A program made the translations under genes and the position numbers. The notes beneath the pieces were generated by a model. That model was not told the DNA's origin. It did no database searches and was given only the letters and a program-made list of their open reading frames with translations. Positions 17,732-26,437 of a stretch of 64,000 nucleotides of DNA are shown piece by piece. Origin of the DNA: Streptomyces narbonensis (GTDB taxonomy: Bacteria; Actinomycetota; Actinomycetes; Streptomycetales; Streptomycetaceae); NCBI RefSeq assembly GCF_014649015.1, contig NZ_BMSF01000001.1, forward strand, positions 620,001-684,000, read 5' to 3'. Position 1 is the stretch's first letter, and every line of letters begins with the position of its first letter.

Positions 17732-18960
17732 GGCAGCTCCTCCGCGAGGAGGCGGTACAGCTCGGGGTTGCTCCAGTAGGCGCTGTGCGCGAGGGGGAAG
17801 GGCTGGCGACTGTCGAGGGCCACGTCCCGGACCCGGTCCGGGAAGACGCCCGCGCCGACGTAGCTGAGCAGGTCCCGCCGGTCGTACACGTTCAGCCAGG
17901 GCGGTACGTGTCCGGGGAGCGGCGCGCCGTGCTCCAGGCTCGGCAGCGCCCCCAGCTCGTACAGGAACGGCGCCTGCGAGCCGACGGTGACGAGCAGCTC
18001 GACCTCCGGCAGCGCCCGCAGCACCAGCAGGTCCAGCGAGGCGATGCCGCCGAGGCTGTGCGCGAGCAGGACGACCGGCGGCTCGGCGGCCCGGACCGCC
18101 TCCGCGACGACCTCGCGGATCGCGCCGCCCCGGGACAGGTAGAGCAGCACGTCCCCGGCCGCCGGATGTGCCGCGTCGGTGAGCGCCGACCGCCGCTTCA
18201 CGACCTGGGCGGAGGCCAGGCCGAGCGCCAGGCGCCCGGCGAGCTTCTTGACCTTCCGGGTGACGGGGCCGCGGTGCGTCCCGGACCCGCCGGAGGGATC
18301 GCCGGAGGGGTCGCCGGGGAGCAGGGCGACGATCCGGGCGACGGCCTCGTCGCGGGCGGTGCCGTCGAAGACCGGCGCCGCACCCGGCGGCTCGGCCCTG
18401 CGGCGTACCGCCTCGGCCGTGAACGCCCGTGCCAGCGCGTCGGCTTCGGAGCTCGCGGCGGGGGAGCGAAGGAACTGACGGCAGTCGGGCGAGGTGAGGA
18501 CGGCGGCGACGGCGGCGGGGAAGTCCTCGCCGATGCCCGCGGCGTCCAGCAGTTCGCGCAGCCGGGCGTCCCCGGTGAGGGACTGGGCCGCCGAGGAGAG
18601 GGCCTCGCCCGGCGGTACGGCCCCCGGGGCCAGCTCCGCGCGGACGGCCGACTCCGGTGTGAGCAGGCGTAGTTCGAGCAGCGGGTCGAGATAGAGAAGT
18701 CCCCAGAACTCGACGTCCTCGTCGGGACCGTCGGCCTCCGCCCCCGGGGCGCCCGCCGCCGGCAGTCCGCGCCCGGTGCCGTATCCCGGCACGGAGGCGC
18801 CGTTCGAACGGAGTGCCGATCCCGCGCTTTCACCCCAATAGCAGGGAGTAACGGAGATCTCGGGCCGTAAGGGCCGCAATCCCTCCCGCACCAGCTCCAG
18901 GGTTCCGGTGAATCCCGGCTCTCGCACGCCCGTGCCGTGTACGAACAGCACCGTCGTCAT
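17728..18960 (-). CDS. Alpha/beta hydrolase (PGAP1/lipase-like) coupled to caspase
   Basis: A 410-aa hydrolase. ATG at 18960. The first strand and oxyanion loop LFVHGTGVREPGF and the nucleophile elbow LLAHSLGGIASLD (Ser302) define a serine esterase/lipase fold. A late DVALDS..PFPLAHSAYW probably supplies the catalytic His, the usual GH.xYW pattern in this group. The insert of about 200 residues between strand 1 and the elbow is variable and Ala/Glu-rich. The stop overlaps the caspase GTG by 4 bases, so the two are translationally coupled and probably act in the same response, perhaps as a membrane-lipid-attacking companion. The substrate is unknown. Confidence 0.8.
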   Translation of the reverse strand: MTTVLFVHGTGVREPGFTGTLELVREGLRPLRPEISVTPCYWGESAGSALRSNGASVPGYGTGRGLPAAGAPGAEADGPDEDVEFWGLLYLDPLLELRLLTPESAVRAELAPGAVPPGEALSSAAQSLTGDARLRELLDAAGIGEDFPAAVAAVLTSPDCRQFLRSPAASSEADALARAFTAEAVRRRAEPPGAAPVFDGTARDEAVARIVALLPGDPSGDPSGGSGTHRGPVTRKVKKLAGRLALGLASAQVVKRRSALTDAAHPAAGDVLLYLSRGGAIREVVAEAVRAAEPPVVLLAHSLGGIASLDLLVLRALPEVELLVTVGSQAPFLYELGALPSLEHGAPLPGHVPPWLNVYDRRDLLSYVGAGVFPDRVRDVALDSRQPFPLAHSAYWSNPELYRLLAEELP

Positions 18961-18980
18961 GCTGACCCCCCGTCCGTGGC

Positions 18981-19070
18981 GGCATACGCCAAATGGCTTC
19001 CACGATAGGCCACTTGGCGCGTCGGCGGCTACACTCCGTAGGGACTGTGCCACAGTGGGCGGCATATGCC
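18981..19070. promoter_or_regulatory. Divergent control region with paired palindromic sites
   Basis: The 125-bp gap between the hydrolase (-) and antiporter (+) genes holds GGCGGCATACGCC (18978-18990) and GGCGGCATATGCC (19058-19070), whose core GGCATATGCC is a perfect palindrome. Between them lies GCCAAATGGC (18988-18997) opposed to GCCACTTGGC (19009-19018), together nearly an inverted repeat. A TACACT at 19030-19035 could be a -10 box for the antiporter. It looks like a shared operator region; no regulator is adjacent. Confidence 0.5.
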
Positions 19071-19085
19071 AGAAGGGGTGTGCCG

Positions 19086-20414
19086 GTGAGTTCGGACTCC
19101 GTCGTCACGCATGTCGTCGCAGCTCTCACCGTGGTGATCGCGACCTCCTCCGCCCTGGGCGCGGCGGCCCGCAGGTTGGGGCAACCGCCGGTCGTGGGCC
19201 AGCTCTTCGCAGGCATCGCGCTGGGCCCCAGCCTCCTGGGACTGCTCCCGGGCCGGGTCTACGAGACGCTCTTCCCGGCGGAGATCCAGCCCATCCTGAC
19301 CTCCTTCGCCCAAGTGGCCCTGGTCCTGTTCCTGTTCGCCGTCGGATACGAACTGGACCTGGGACTCCTGCGCGGCCGGCGTGCGGTGGCCACCGTCTCC
19401 CTGGGCGGCTTCGTCGTCCCCATGGCGATGGGCGCCGGTCTCGTGCTCCTTCTCCCGGAGGCCTTCGCGGCGGTCAACGACGGGCGCCCGGTCGACGCCA
19501 CCTTCACCCTCTACATGGCCGTGGCCCTCTCCATCACGGCGGTCCCGGTGCTCGCGAGCATCATCAAGGACCAGGGGCTGTCCGGGACCGTCCCCGGCAC
19601 GGTCGCGATGGCCGCCGCCGGGGTCATCGACGCGCTGAGCTGGCCCGTCCTCGCCGTGGTGCTGGTGGGCGGCGCGCAGGGCTCGCTGCGGGACTGGCTG
19701 GTCAAGGCCGCCCTGCTGGCCGTGTACGTCCTGGTGATGCTCTTCGTCGTACGCCCCCTGCTGGCCTGGTGGAAGGAGCGGGCCGGTACCCGCGTGTCCC
19801 ACCAGGTCCCCGTTGCCGTCTCCGTCGCGCTGGCATCGGCCTGGGCCACCAACGCGCTCGGCCTGCACGTCATCTTCGGCGCCCTGCTGGCCGGGGTCGT
19901 GATGCCCCGCCGCTCCGACGGCGCCCCGGACGGCAGCCTGCTGCGCCCGCTCCAGGACGCCGGGGGCCTGCTGCTCCCGGTGTTCTTCGCGGTCTCCGGG
20001 ATGGCGGTCGCGCTCGACGGGCTGCACGGCTCCGACCTGCTGCTCCTGGTGGTGATATGCGCCGCCGCGGTGGTCGGCAAGGTGGCCTCCGGCACGCTCT
20101 CGGCGCGTGGCGCCCGCATCCCCTGGCGGGACTCGCTGCTGATCGGCGTCCTGCTCAACACCCGCGGGCTCACCGAACTCATCGTGCTCAACGTCGGGTT
20201 GGCGGCCGGGGTGATCGGCCCCCGGCTCTACGCCCTCCTGGTCGTGATGGCGCTCCTGACCACCGCCGCCGCGGGGCCGCTGATCAGACTGCTGCGCAGG
20301 CCCGCCAAGGGCCGCCCGACGAGCACCGGCACGCCCCCGGGGACCCTCTCGGGCCAGGGGGCCAAGGCGGGGCCGGTGCCCGCGGCGGACGCGGAGGCAG
20401 CGCCACTGCCGTAA
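19086..20414 (+). CDS. CPA2-type Na+(K+)/H+ antiporter
   Basis: A 442-aa membrane protein, with GTG at 19086 (VSSDSVVTHVV) and GAAGGGG about 9 bases upstream; the earlier ATG at 18993 would add an unsupported Arg-rich leader. About 12-13 hydrophobic segments carry the Na_H_Exchanger signature: RLGQPPVVGQLFAGIALGPS, LFLFAVGYELDLGLL, AVALSITAVPVLASI, IFGALLAGVVMPR and NTRGLTELIVLNVGL. It should exchange a monovalent cation for protons across the membrane. It is the only plus-strand gene inside the conflict-like locus and is divergent from the hydrolase-caspase operon. A strong terminator follows. Cation transporters accompany some Fxs loci, so it may be part of the response. Confidence 0.88.
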   Translation: MSSDSVVTHVVAALTVVIATSSALGAAARRLGQPPVVGQLFAGIALGPSLLGLLPGRVYETLFPAEIQPILTSFAQVALVLFLFAVGYELDLGLLRGRRAVATVSLGGFVVPMAMGAGLVLLLPEAFAAVNDGRPVDATFTLYMAVALSITAVPVLASIIKDQGLSGTVPGTVAMAAAGVIDALSWPVLAVVLVGGAQGSLRDWLVKAALLAVYVLVMLFVVRPLLAWWKERAGTRVSHQVPVAVSVALASAWATNALGLHVIFGALLAGVVMPRRSDGAPDGSLLRPLQDAGGLLLPVFFAVSGMAVALDGLHGSDLLLLVVICAAAVVGKVASGTLSARGARIPWRDSLLIGVLLNTRGLTELIVLNVGLAAGVIGPRLYALLVVMALLTTAAAGPLIRLLRRPAKGRPTSTGTPPGTLSGQGAKAGPVPAADAEAAPLP

Positions 20415-20442
20415 CGGGCCGGCGGCGCAAGGGCGTGTACGC

Positions 20443-20482
20443 CGACGGGCCGGCCGGGTCTCGCGATCCGGCCGGCCCGTCG
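20443..20482. terminator. Strong hairpin terminator after the antiporter
   Basis: CGACGGGCCGGCCGG and its exact reverse complement (15-bp arms, 10-base loop), 29 bp after the antiporter stop. Confidence 0.85.
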
Positions 20483-20519
20483 TGCGTGGCCCGTGCTCCT
20501 CCCCGTAACCGGAGAGGTC

Positions 20520-20688
20520 CTAGGGGGGTGTCTTGCCGATCATGCCGGGCTCGCGACGTCCGGCACGGCACCTCGCCGCGTTGCCGAAACGCCTGAATAG
20601 CTCCGCTACTCAGTCGCTCCGGCGCCTTGCGATGCACCGCACCGGACGCCGCTCCCTGATCCGGCCTGATCGACAGGACACCCCCTAG
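20520..20688. repeat. 169-bp inverted-repeat element (MITE-like)
   Basis: The ends CTAGGGGGGTGTCTTGCCGATCATGCCGG and CTAGGGGGTGTCCTGTCGATCAGGCCGG (reverse complement of the right end) match at about 26 of 28 positions once a one-base gap is allowed. The interior is also partly palindromic. On the minus strand it contains the translation HRKAPERLSSGAIQAFRQRG, which I recall as a spurious small ORF repeatedly annotated in Streptomyces genomes, suggesting a multicopy dispersed element. The right end supplies the TAG stop of the NB-ARC/TPR gene. Confidence 0.75.
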
Positions 20689-23600
20689 AAGGGCACGGGT
20701 GCGATGTCGACGTCCGCCCGACGTCCGCCGGCCGAGGCGGCGATCGCCGGGTGGTCCTCGCCGAGCCGGCGACGGTAGCGGGTCAGGGTCTCGGTGTGCA
20801 GGACCGTGGCCTCGGCGTCGCGGCCCAGCGAACGCAGGTCCAGGACGACGTTGTTGGCGCAGGCCAGCGTGGTCGGGTGGTCCTCGCCGTGGTCGCGGGA
20901 AAGGATCTCCAGGGTCTTCTCGTCCAGCTCCAGGGCCTCCGCGAATCGCCCCTCGGCCGCGTACTGGCTGGCCGCGCCGATGGCCGTGGTCAGCGTGAGG
21001 ATGTGCGCGTCGCCCAGCGAGTCGCGCATCCCCGACAGGGCCGCCGCGAGATGCTCCCCGGCGGCGTCGAGGTCACCGAGCTGCCGCAGGGTGATGGCCA
21101 GGTTGGTGCGGGCCGACAGCGTGTAGGGGTGGTCGGGTCCGAGCGTCGCCGCGTAGCGGTCGACGGTCGCCTCACCGAGCTCCCGCGAGCGCCGCAGCTG
21201 GCCGTCCTGCCGCAGGTCGACGACCAGGTTGGCCCCGCAGGCGACGGCGTCCGGGTGGTCGGGCCCGAAGCGGTTCACGAACTTCGTCCACACCGTCTCC
21301 GAGAGCTCCAGCGCCCCTTCGTGGTCCCCCGCGCGGCGGCGGCACACCGAGAGGACGCGGCCACAGCTGAGGGTGGTGGGGTTGTCCTCACCGAAGGCTG
21401 CGATGTAGCGGGCGTAGACGTCCTCCTGGTGGGCCGCGGCCTCCAGGTAGTCGCCGGTCTCGCGGATGTCGATCGACAGGCCGCTCAGCGTGTTCAGGGT
21501 GTCGAAGTGGTTCTCGCCCAGGTTGAGGGCGCGCAGCCGGGCCGTCTCCGTGTCGTACACGCGAGCCTCCCGGTACAGCCCCATCAGCCGCAGGCCGACG
21601 CCCAGGCTGTGGGCCGCGCGGAGGGTGGCCGGGTCGTCCTCGCCGAAGGCCCGCAGGGAACGCTCGTACACCGACCGGTTGATCTCCAGACCCCGCGCCA
21701 TCTCGGCCCGCAGCCGCAGGCCGGTGCACAGCTGGATGAGGGCGTCGAGGGTGCCCTCGTCGTCCTCGCCGGCGGTCCGGACGTACGTGTCGGCCGTGCG
21801 CTGCATCATCGCGGCGGCCTCCTGGTACTCACCGAGCACGCGCAGGGTGAAGGCCAGCCACTTCGCCATCTCCAGCGTCTGCTGGTCCTCGGGGCCGAAC
21901 TTCTCGGTCCAGATCTCCAGCGCCTCGCGGGCCATCGCCGCCGAGCCCTTGTGCTCGCCCCAGACGTAGAGGAACTCCACCATGCCCCGGACGAGGCCGC
22001 GCACCCATGGCGACTCGCACTCCACGGCCCGGGACACCACCACGTGCGGGAGCAGTGCCTGGTAGCGCGGCCACAGTTCGCGCGAGGCGGGGCTGTTGGG
22101 GTTGGCGTCGGCGAGGAGCAGATGGGCGCCGTGCCGCATGTCCGCCTGCTGCTGTGGGGACATGCGGTTGACCAGCACGGCCTGGACCAGTCGGTGCAGC
22201 TGGATCGTGTCGTGCCGGTGCTCGATGCGGGCCAGGGCGTAGACGTTGATCTCCCGGATGGCCCGGCCGAGTTTGATCGGATGCCGCAGGGCGTCGTCCA
22301 GCTCGGGGGCGATCGTGGTGCTCCGTGAGTTGTTGAACAGGGAGCGGGAGATCGGCTCGGGGGCGAAGAAGGAGCAGACCTGGAGGAGTTGGAGCGCGGA
22401 CGGGTTGCGCTGTTCGAGCTGGCGCAGGCTGACGTCCCAGGCGGCGGCCACCGACATGGGGTAGTCGGGCGACGGGACGAGTTCGAGCATCAGCTCGGCG
22501 ATCTTCTCGTTGATCAGCCGCAGGTACTCGGGCACGGCCATGCCGGTCACGGCCTGCCAGGCCGCCGCCTGCTCGATGGCGAGCGGGAGGTCGCCCAGGG
22601 CCTCGGCGAGCTTGTCGGCGTCCTCGTCGGTCAGGTCGCGGGCGCGCCGGCGGAGCAGCGACTTGCTCTCCTCGCGGGAGAAGACGTCGACGGAGAGCGT
22701 CCGGGCGACCCGGTCCCACTCCTGGTTCCGGGAGGTGATCAGGATCTTGCCCGTGCCGCCCGTCGGGAAGTAGGGGCGCACGGCCTCCACGTTCTCGGCG
22801 TTGTCGAAGACGAGCAGCCACCTGCTGTACGGGTCGCCGCGCCGCAGTGCCTCGCGGACGGCGGGAACGGCCCGGTTGGCCTCGCTGCCCGCGTTCAGGC
22901 CCATCCGCTGGGCGAGTTCGGTGAGCGCGGTCAGGATCATCGTGGGCTGTTCGGAGGGGATCCACCAGACGATGTCGTAGTCGGACGCGTACCGGTAGAC
23001 GTACTCGATGGCGATCTGCGACTTTCCGACACCGCCCATGCCGTGGAGCGTGTGGGGCAGCACCGCCGAGGTGTCGCCGGTCAGCAGCTGCTCGCGGACC
23101 TGGGTGAGGAGGTCCTCGCGGCCGACGAAGTTGGGGTTGTTCGGAGGGACGTTGCCCCAGACGGCGGGTACGGACAGGCGCGAGTGGGTCGGCGGCTGGG
23201 GCTGGGGGGCGGCCGGGCCGGGGATCGGCGTGCCGTGGGCGGGAGTCGTCGCGCCGGCGGCAGGGCTCGCCCCGTTGTCCGACTGGCCGTCGGGACTCGG
23301 GCCAGGAATCGACTGGACTGGGGTGCCGTTCAAGGCCCCTCCGTCTTCGCGCTGGTGCTGGCTGGCAGTGGTGTCGGTCATGGCAAGGCCGCCCGTGTCG
23401 GAATTTTCAGGTGTATGACGGATATCGTGGACCAATGGCGCGACGTTCGGTACGAGCGACGCTCCCGGCGGGGCGGGAGCATCCGGTACGGGCGACGCTC
23501 CCGGCGGGCCGCCCTCAAGGGCCGCGCTGATCCGCTGTGCCCGCTCCAGGTAAGGCCCGGAGAGGGCGCGGAGCACGGCCAACTCGACCCGGACGAACGG

Positions 23601-25331
23601 AAGGCTTTCCTCCGTAAGTGGCGGGTCGGGTACGTCCTCCGGGGCGAGCAGGGCGCCGCGCAGCCCCCTGGCCGCCTCGAACCGGTCGCCGTAGAAGTCG
23701 GACATCGAGCGCGCCACCCGCGCGGTGTCCCCCCGCATCGCGCTCGCCAGCAGCGCCTCGCGAGCCCCGTCGACGAAGTCCAGCGGGGTCGGGAAGGCGG
23801 CGCCGAGCGGTTCCTCGGAAGGCAGCTCCTCGACCAGACCGCTGAGGAACAGCTCGGCCACGTGGGCCGGTTGGGCCTCCGGCACCAGCTTGCGCCGGAC
23901 GTCCCGCACCAGACGCGGTTCGAGGACGGTGGCGGCCAGATGGGTGGCCAGCCGGAAGGCGGTGGGTGTGGCATGGCTGCGGAAGCGGCGGACGCGCTCC
24001 TGCACCGACGGTGCGCAGGGCTCGACCTCCTCGTCCTCCCAGGCGTCCGGGGCGGGCGCGCCGAGGAGCAGGACCGACGCGTCGGTCCACCCCGGCTCCG
24101 TACCGCCCACGAGCGCGGCCCAGCGGCCCAGCCAGCCGGCGTCCAGCTCAAGCACCGGAACCGCCACCCGCCAGGTCGAGGGAGGCGGGTCGAACGGGTC
24201 GCGCTCGGCCTCGGGGAAGTGCACGGACAGCTCGGTGTTGCGGGCGCCCGCGCGCGGGCCGTGGAGCCGCACCCGCCGGGGCGTCAGGGCGGTGCGGTGC
24301 CAGTCCCGCTGGGACAGCAGGTGCACGACCGCCGTCGGCCCCGCCGTCGCCCACAGCTCCAGGGCCCTCGCGCCGGCCTCGCCCCGCCACAGCGGTGCCA
24401 GGGCGTCGGTCAGGACGAGGACGATCCGGCGGCCGGTCCTGTCGACGAGCTCGGCGGGGTCGCCGGCCGGGCCGCGCTCCCCGTACGGGCCGCGGAGCAC
24501 CACCTCCTCGCCGGCGGCGGTCTCGCGCACGCCCAGGCGGCGGACCCGGACGTCCCGGAAGGCGCCCGACTGCTCCACCACGGCGGTGAACTCGGCGACC
24601 GTCTGCTCCCAGATCGCCATGGTCACGTGGTCGTCGACCACGAGGACGAGGTCGAAGCGGCGCTCGTCCGCCGACCGGAGGTAGGGCAGCCACAGCCCGT
24701 CCTCGGCGGCGCGCTCGGCCGTGACCTCCTCGTCCAGCTCGATCTCGGACGCCGAGGGCACCACCTGTCTCAGCGGCCGCAGCCAGCGCCCGATGCCGGG
24801 CGCGTCCCGCAGGTCCGGTGCGGGGCCGGCCCGGACGTACACGTCCTGGAAGTCGCCCGTGAGGGGGTACGCGGAGACCGCGTCGCCCCCGGGCGGGAGC
24901 CGGTCGGGGCCGCCGGTTGCCACCCTGGGCCAGGGGAAACCGGGCAGCCCGCGCGCGGGGTCGGGACCGCCGCCGTTCGCGCCCGGGCCCGGGGCGCCAC
25001 CGGGACCGCCGTCGGGAGCGCCACCGGCAGGGCCGCTGCGAGTCCCGTCGGCCGTGCCGCCCGGTGGCCCGTCGGGTGCTCTGTCGGGCGGCGGTCCGTG
25101 GCTCTCGGGCAGCCCGGAGCCGGCCGTCGGCCCGGGGGCGTCGGCCGGCTCGTGTCCCTCGGGGCTCCCGTGGCCGTCGAGCGGTCCGGAGAGGCCGGGC
25201 GGCACCGTCGGCCGGGGGCGCGGCGGGTCGGTGGACGGGGGAAGCCGTGCCGCGAGCGTCTGGTACGCGTGCAGCCACAGCGCCTCCGCCACCTCGAAGG
25301 CCTCCGGTTCGGGCCGGGCGTCGTCGTCCAT
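20685..25331 (-). CDS. fxsT: vWA-like / NB-ARC / TPR signalling protein (FxSxx-COOH system FxsT family)
   Basis: A 1548-aa protein. I place the start at ATG 25331, sharing one base with the MoxR stop (TGATG). Residues 1-30 form the SAV_2336-type N-terminal helix (EAFEVAEALWLHAYQTLAAR); about 35-150 is a Pro/Gly linker. About 225-440 is a vWA-like fold starting FDLVLVVDDHVTMAIWEQ, with a degenerate MIDAS. A second linker ends near 700; then NPNFVGRED leads to an NB-ARC ATPase with HGMGGVGKSQIA (Walker A, about 763-772), WLLVFDNAENV (Walker B, about 842) and LPLAIEQAAAW. About 1100-1530 are tandem TPRs of the kinesin-light-chain kind (FGEDxPxTL / LGxDHPxTL). STAND proteins of this layout sense a trigger, oligomerise and fire effectors. 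An internal ATG at 23381 could give a shorter FxsT-like product. Confidence 0.85.
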   Translation of the reverse strand: MDDDARPEPEAFEVAEALWLHAYQTLAARLPPSTDPPRPRPTVPPGLSGPLDGHGSPEGHEPADAPGPTAGSGLPESHGPPPDRAPDGPPGGTADGTRSGPAGGAPDGGPGGAPGPGANGGGPDPARGLPGFPWPRVATGGPDRLPPGGDAVSAYPLTGDFQDVYVRAGPAPDLRDAPGIGRWLRPLRQVVPSASEIELDEEVTAERAAEDGLWLPYLRSADERRFDLVLVVDDHVTMAIWEQTVAEFTAVVEQSGAFRDVRVRRLGVRETAAGEEVVLRGPYGERGPAGDPAELVDRTGRRIVLVLTDALAPLWRGEAGARALELWATAGPTAVVHLLSQRDWHRTALTPRRVRLHGPRAGARNTELSVHFPEAERDPFDPPPSTWRVAVPVLELDAGWLGRWAALVGGTEPGWTDASVLLLGAPAPDAWEDEEVEPCAPSVQERVRRFRSHATPTAFRLATHLAATVLEPRLVRDVRRKLVPEAQPAHVAELFLSGLVEELPSEEPLGAAFPTPLDFVDGAREALLASAMRGDTARVARSMSDFYGDRFEAARGLRGALLAPEDVPDPPLTEESLPFVRVELAVLRALSGPYLERAQRISAALEGGPPGASPVPDAPAPPGASLVPNVAPLVHDIRHTPENSDTGGLAMTDTTASQHQREDGGALNGTPVQSIPGPSPDGQSDNGASPAAGATTPAHGTPIPGPAAPQPQPPTHSRLSVPAVWGNVPPNNPNFVGREDLLTQVREQLLTGDTSAVLPHTLHGMGGVGKSQIAIEYVYRYASDYDIVWWIPSEQPTMILTALTELAQRMGLNAGSEANRAVPAVREALRRGDPYSRWLLVFDNAENVEAVRPYFPTGGTGKILITSRNQEWDRVARTLSVDVFSREESKSLLRRRARDLTDEDADKLAEALGDLPLAIEQAAAWQAVTGMAVPEYLRLINEKIAELMLELVPSPDYPMSVAAAWDVSLRQLEQRNPSALQLLQVCSFFAPEPISRSLFNNSRSTTIAPELDDALRHPIKLGRAIREINVYALARIEHRHDTIQLHRLVQAVLVNRMSPQQQADMRHGAHLLLADANPNSPASRELWPRYQALLPHVVVSRAVECESPWVRGLVRGMVEFLYVWGEHKGSAAMAREALEIWTEKFGPEDQQTLEMAKWLAFTLRVLGEYQEAAAMMQRTADTYVRTAGEDDEGTLDALIQLCTGLRLRAEMARGLEINRSVYERSLRAFGEDDPATLRAAHSLGVGLRLMGLYREARVYDTETARLRALNLGENHFDTLNTLSGLSIDIRETGDYLEAAAHQEDVYARYIAAFGEDNPTTLSCGRVLSVCRRRAGDHEGALELSETVWTKFVNRFGPDHPDAVACGANLVVDLRQDGQLRRSRELGEATVDRYAATLGPDHPYTLSARTNLAITLRQLGDLDAAGEHLAAALSGMRDSLGDAHILTLTTAIGAASQYAAEGRFAEALELDEKTLEILSRDHGEDHPTTLACANNVVLDLRSLGRDAEATVLHTETLTRYRRRLGEDHPAIAASAGGRRADVDIAPVPF

Positions 25332-26437
25332 CAGGGTGCTCCCGAGAGTTCGCGCCAGAGCGCGTCCAGCAGCTCGCCCCAGGCCTCGTCGTCCTCCCGG
25401 ACGCCGGCCGTCCGCAGGAAGACCGCGTTCAGCAGCTGGTCCGTGGCCAGTCCGCCGTTCTCCCGGCTGCGCTCCATGAAGGCCCGGATCATGGCGTCGG
25501 GCCGGCCGCCCTGGTCCCGGAAGTGGGCGGCGATCATGGCGGCGAGCTGGTCCTCGCGCGGCGGGGAGACGTCCAGCCGGACGCAGCGGCGGAGGAAGGC
25601 CGGCGGGAACTGCCGCTCGCCGTTGCTGGTGATCACGATGAACGGGAAGGCCCGGCACTTCACCCGTCCGTCGGTCACGGTGACCGTCTGGTCCGGGTCG
25701 TCGGTGAACACCCGTGCCGCGCCCTCCTGATGGCGGGCGCGGACCAGCTCGGGGACGTCGTACGAGCCGTTCTCCAGGACGTGCAGGAGGTCGCTCGGCA
25801 GGTCGATGTCGCTCTTGTCGAGCTCGTCGATGAGCAGGACGCGGGGGAGTTCGTACGGCAGCAGGGCGGTGCCCAGCGGTCCCAGCCGGACGAAGTCCCC
25901 GATCCTCGCCCCGCCCGTGCCCTCCTCCGGGCCGCTCCCGGTCGCCTGGGGCGGCACCGGGAGGCCGGACCGGCCGCGCCCCAGGGAGGCCTGGGCCCGC
26001 CCGATGGCGTCGTACTCGTACAGCCCGGAGCGCAGGGTGCTGCGGGAGGTGATGCCCCAGTGGAGGACGCGGCCGAGGCCCAGCTCGCGGGCGACGAGGT
26101 AGGCCAGGGTGGACTTGCCGATGCCGGGCCGCCCCGTGACGAGGAGGGGCCTGCGGAGCAGCAGGGCGGTGTTGATCATGTCGATGTCGTGTGCGTCCTG
26201 CCGGGGCGTGGCGCGGCCCACCACGCCGAGGCGCCGGTCGCTCTCGGCGTTCTCGGCCGGTACGGGCGGCAGCACCGGGCCGCCGTCGAAGTCCCGCCAG
26301 CCGGGTGGCGCCGGCAGGATGTCGCCGAGGCGGATGTCGGTCAGCGGGCGGCCGGTTCCCCGGTAGATCCACCAGCTGCGGCTGCTGACGTGCCCGCCGT
26401 TCCGACCGCTCTCGACCGGATGTTGGACACCGCTCAT
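25331..26437 (-). CDS. MoxR-type AAA+ ATPase of the vWA-MoxR-VMAP system
   Basis: A 368-aa ATPase. ATG at 26437 overlaps the VMAP-like gene stop by 4 bases. An N-terminal stretch (WWIYRGTGRPLTDIRLGDILP) precedes the AAA core: Walker A GRPGIGKS (102-109), Walker B LLIDELDK (201-208), sensor-1 ITSNGER (Asn272) and arginine-finger-like FLRRCVRLD (281-289). The insert ESGSG-like stretch at about 160-180 is low complexity. MoxR ATPases work with vWA proteins as remodelling chaperones; in the ternary vWA-MoxR-VMAP conflict systems (Aravind group) they couple NTP hydrolysis to effector activation. Here the vWA partner is the next gene downstream. Confidence 0.9.
   Translation of the reverse strand: MSGVQHPVESGRNGGHVSSRSWWIYRGTGRPLTDIRLGDILPAPPGWRDFDGGPVLPPVPAENAESDRRLGVVGRATPRQDAHDIDMINTALLLRRPLLVTGRPGIGKSTLAYLVARELGLGRVLHWGITSRSTLRSGLYEYDAIGRAQASLGRGRSGLPVPPQATGSGPEEGTGGARIGDFVRLGPLGTALLPYELPRVLLIDELDKSDIDLPSDLLHVLENGSYDVPELVRARHQEGAARVFTDDPDQTVTVTDGRVKCRAFPFIVITSNGERQFPPAFLRRCVRLDVSPPREDQLAAMIAAHFRDQGGRPDAMIRAFMERSRENGGLATDQLLNAVFLRTAGVREDDEAWGELLDALWRELSGAP

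Noticed and set aside
20284..20637. Minus-strand 117-codon ORF in the repeat element
   Set aside because: It is a palindromic repeat translation recurring as a false gene in Streptomyces, without a ribosome-binding site.
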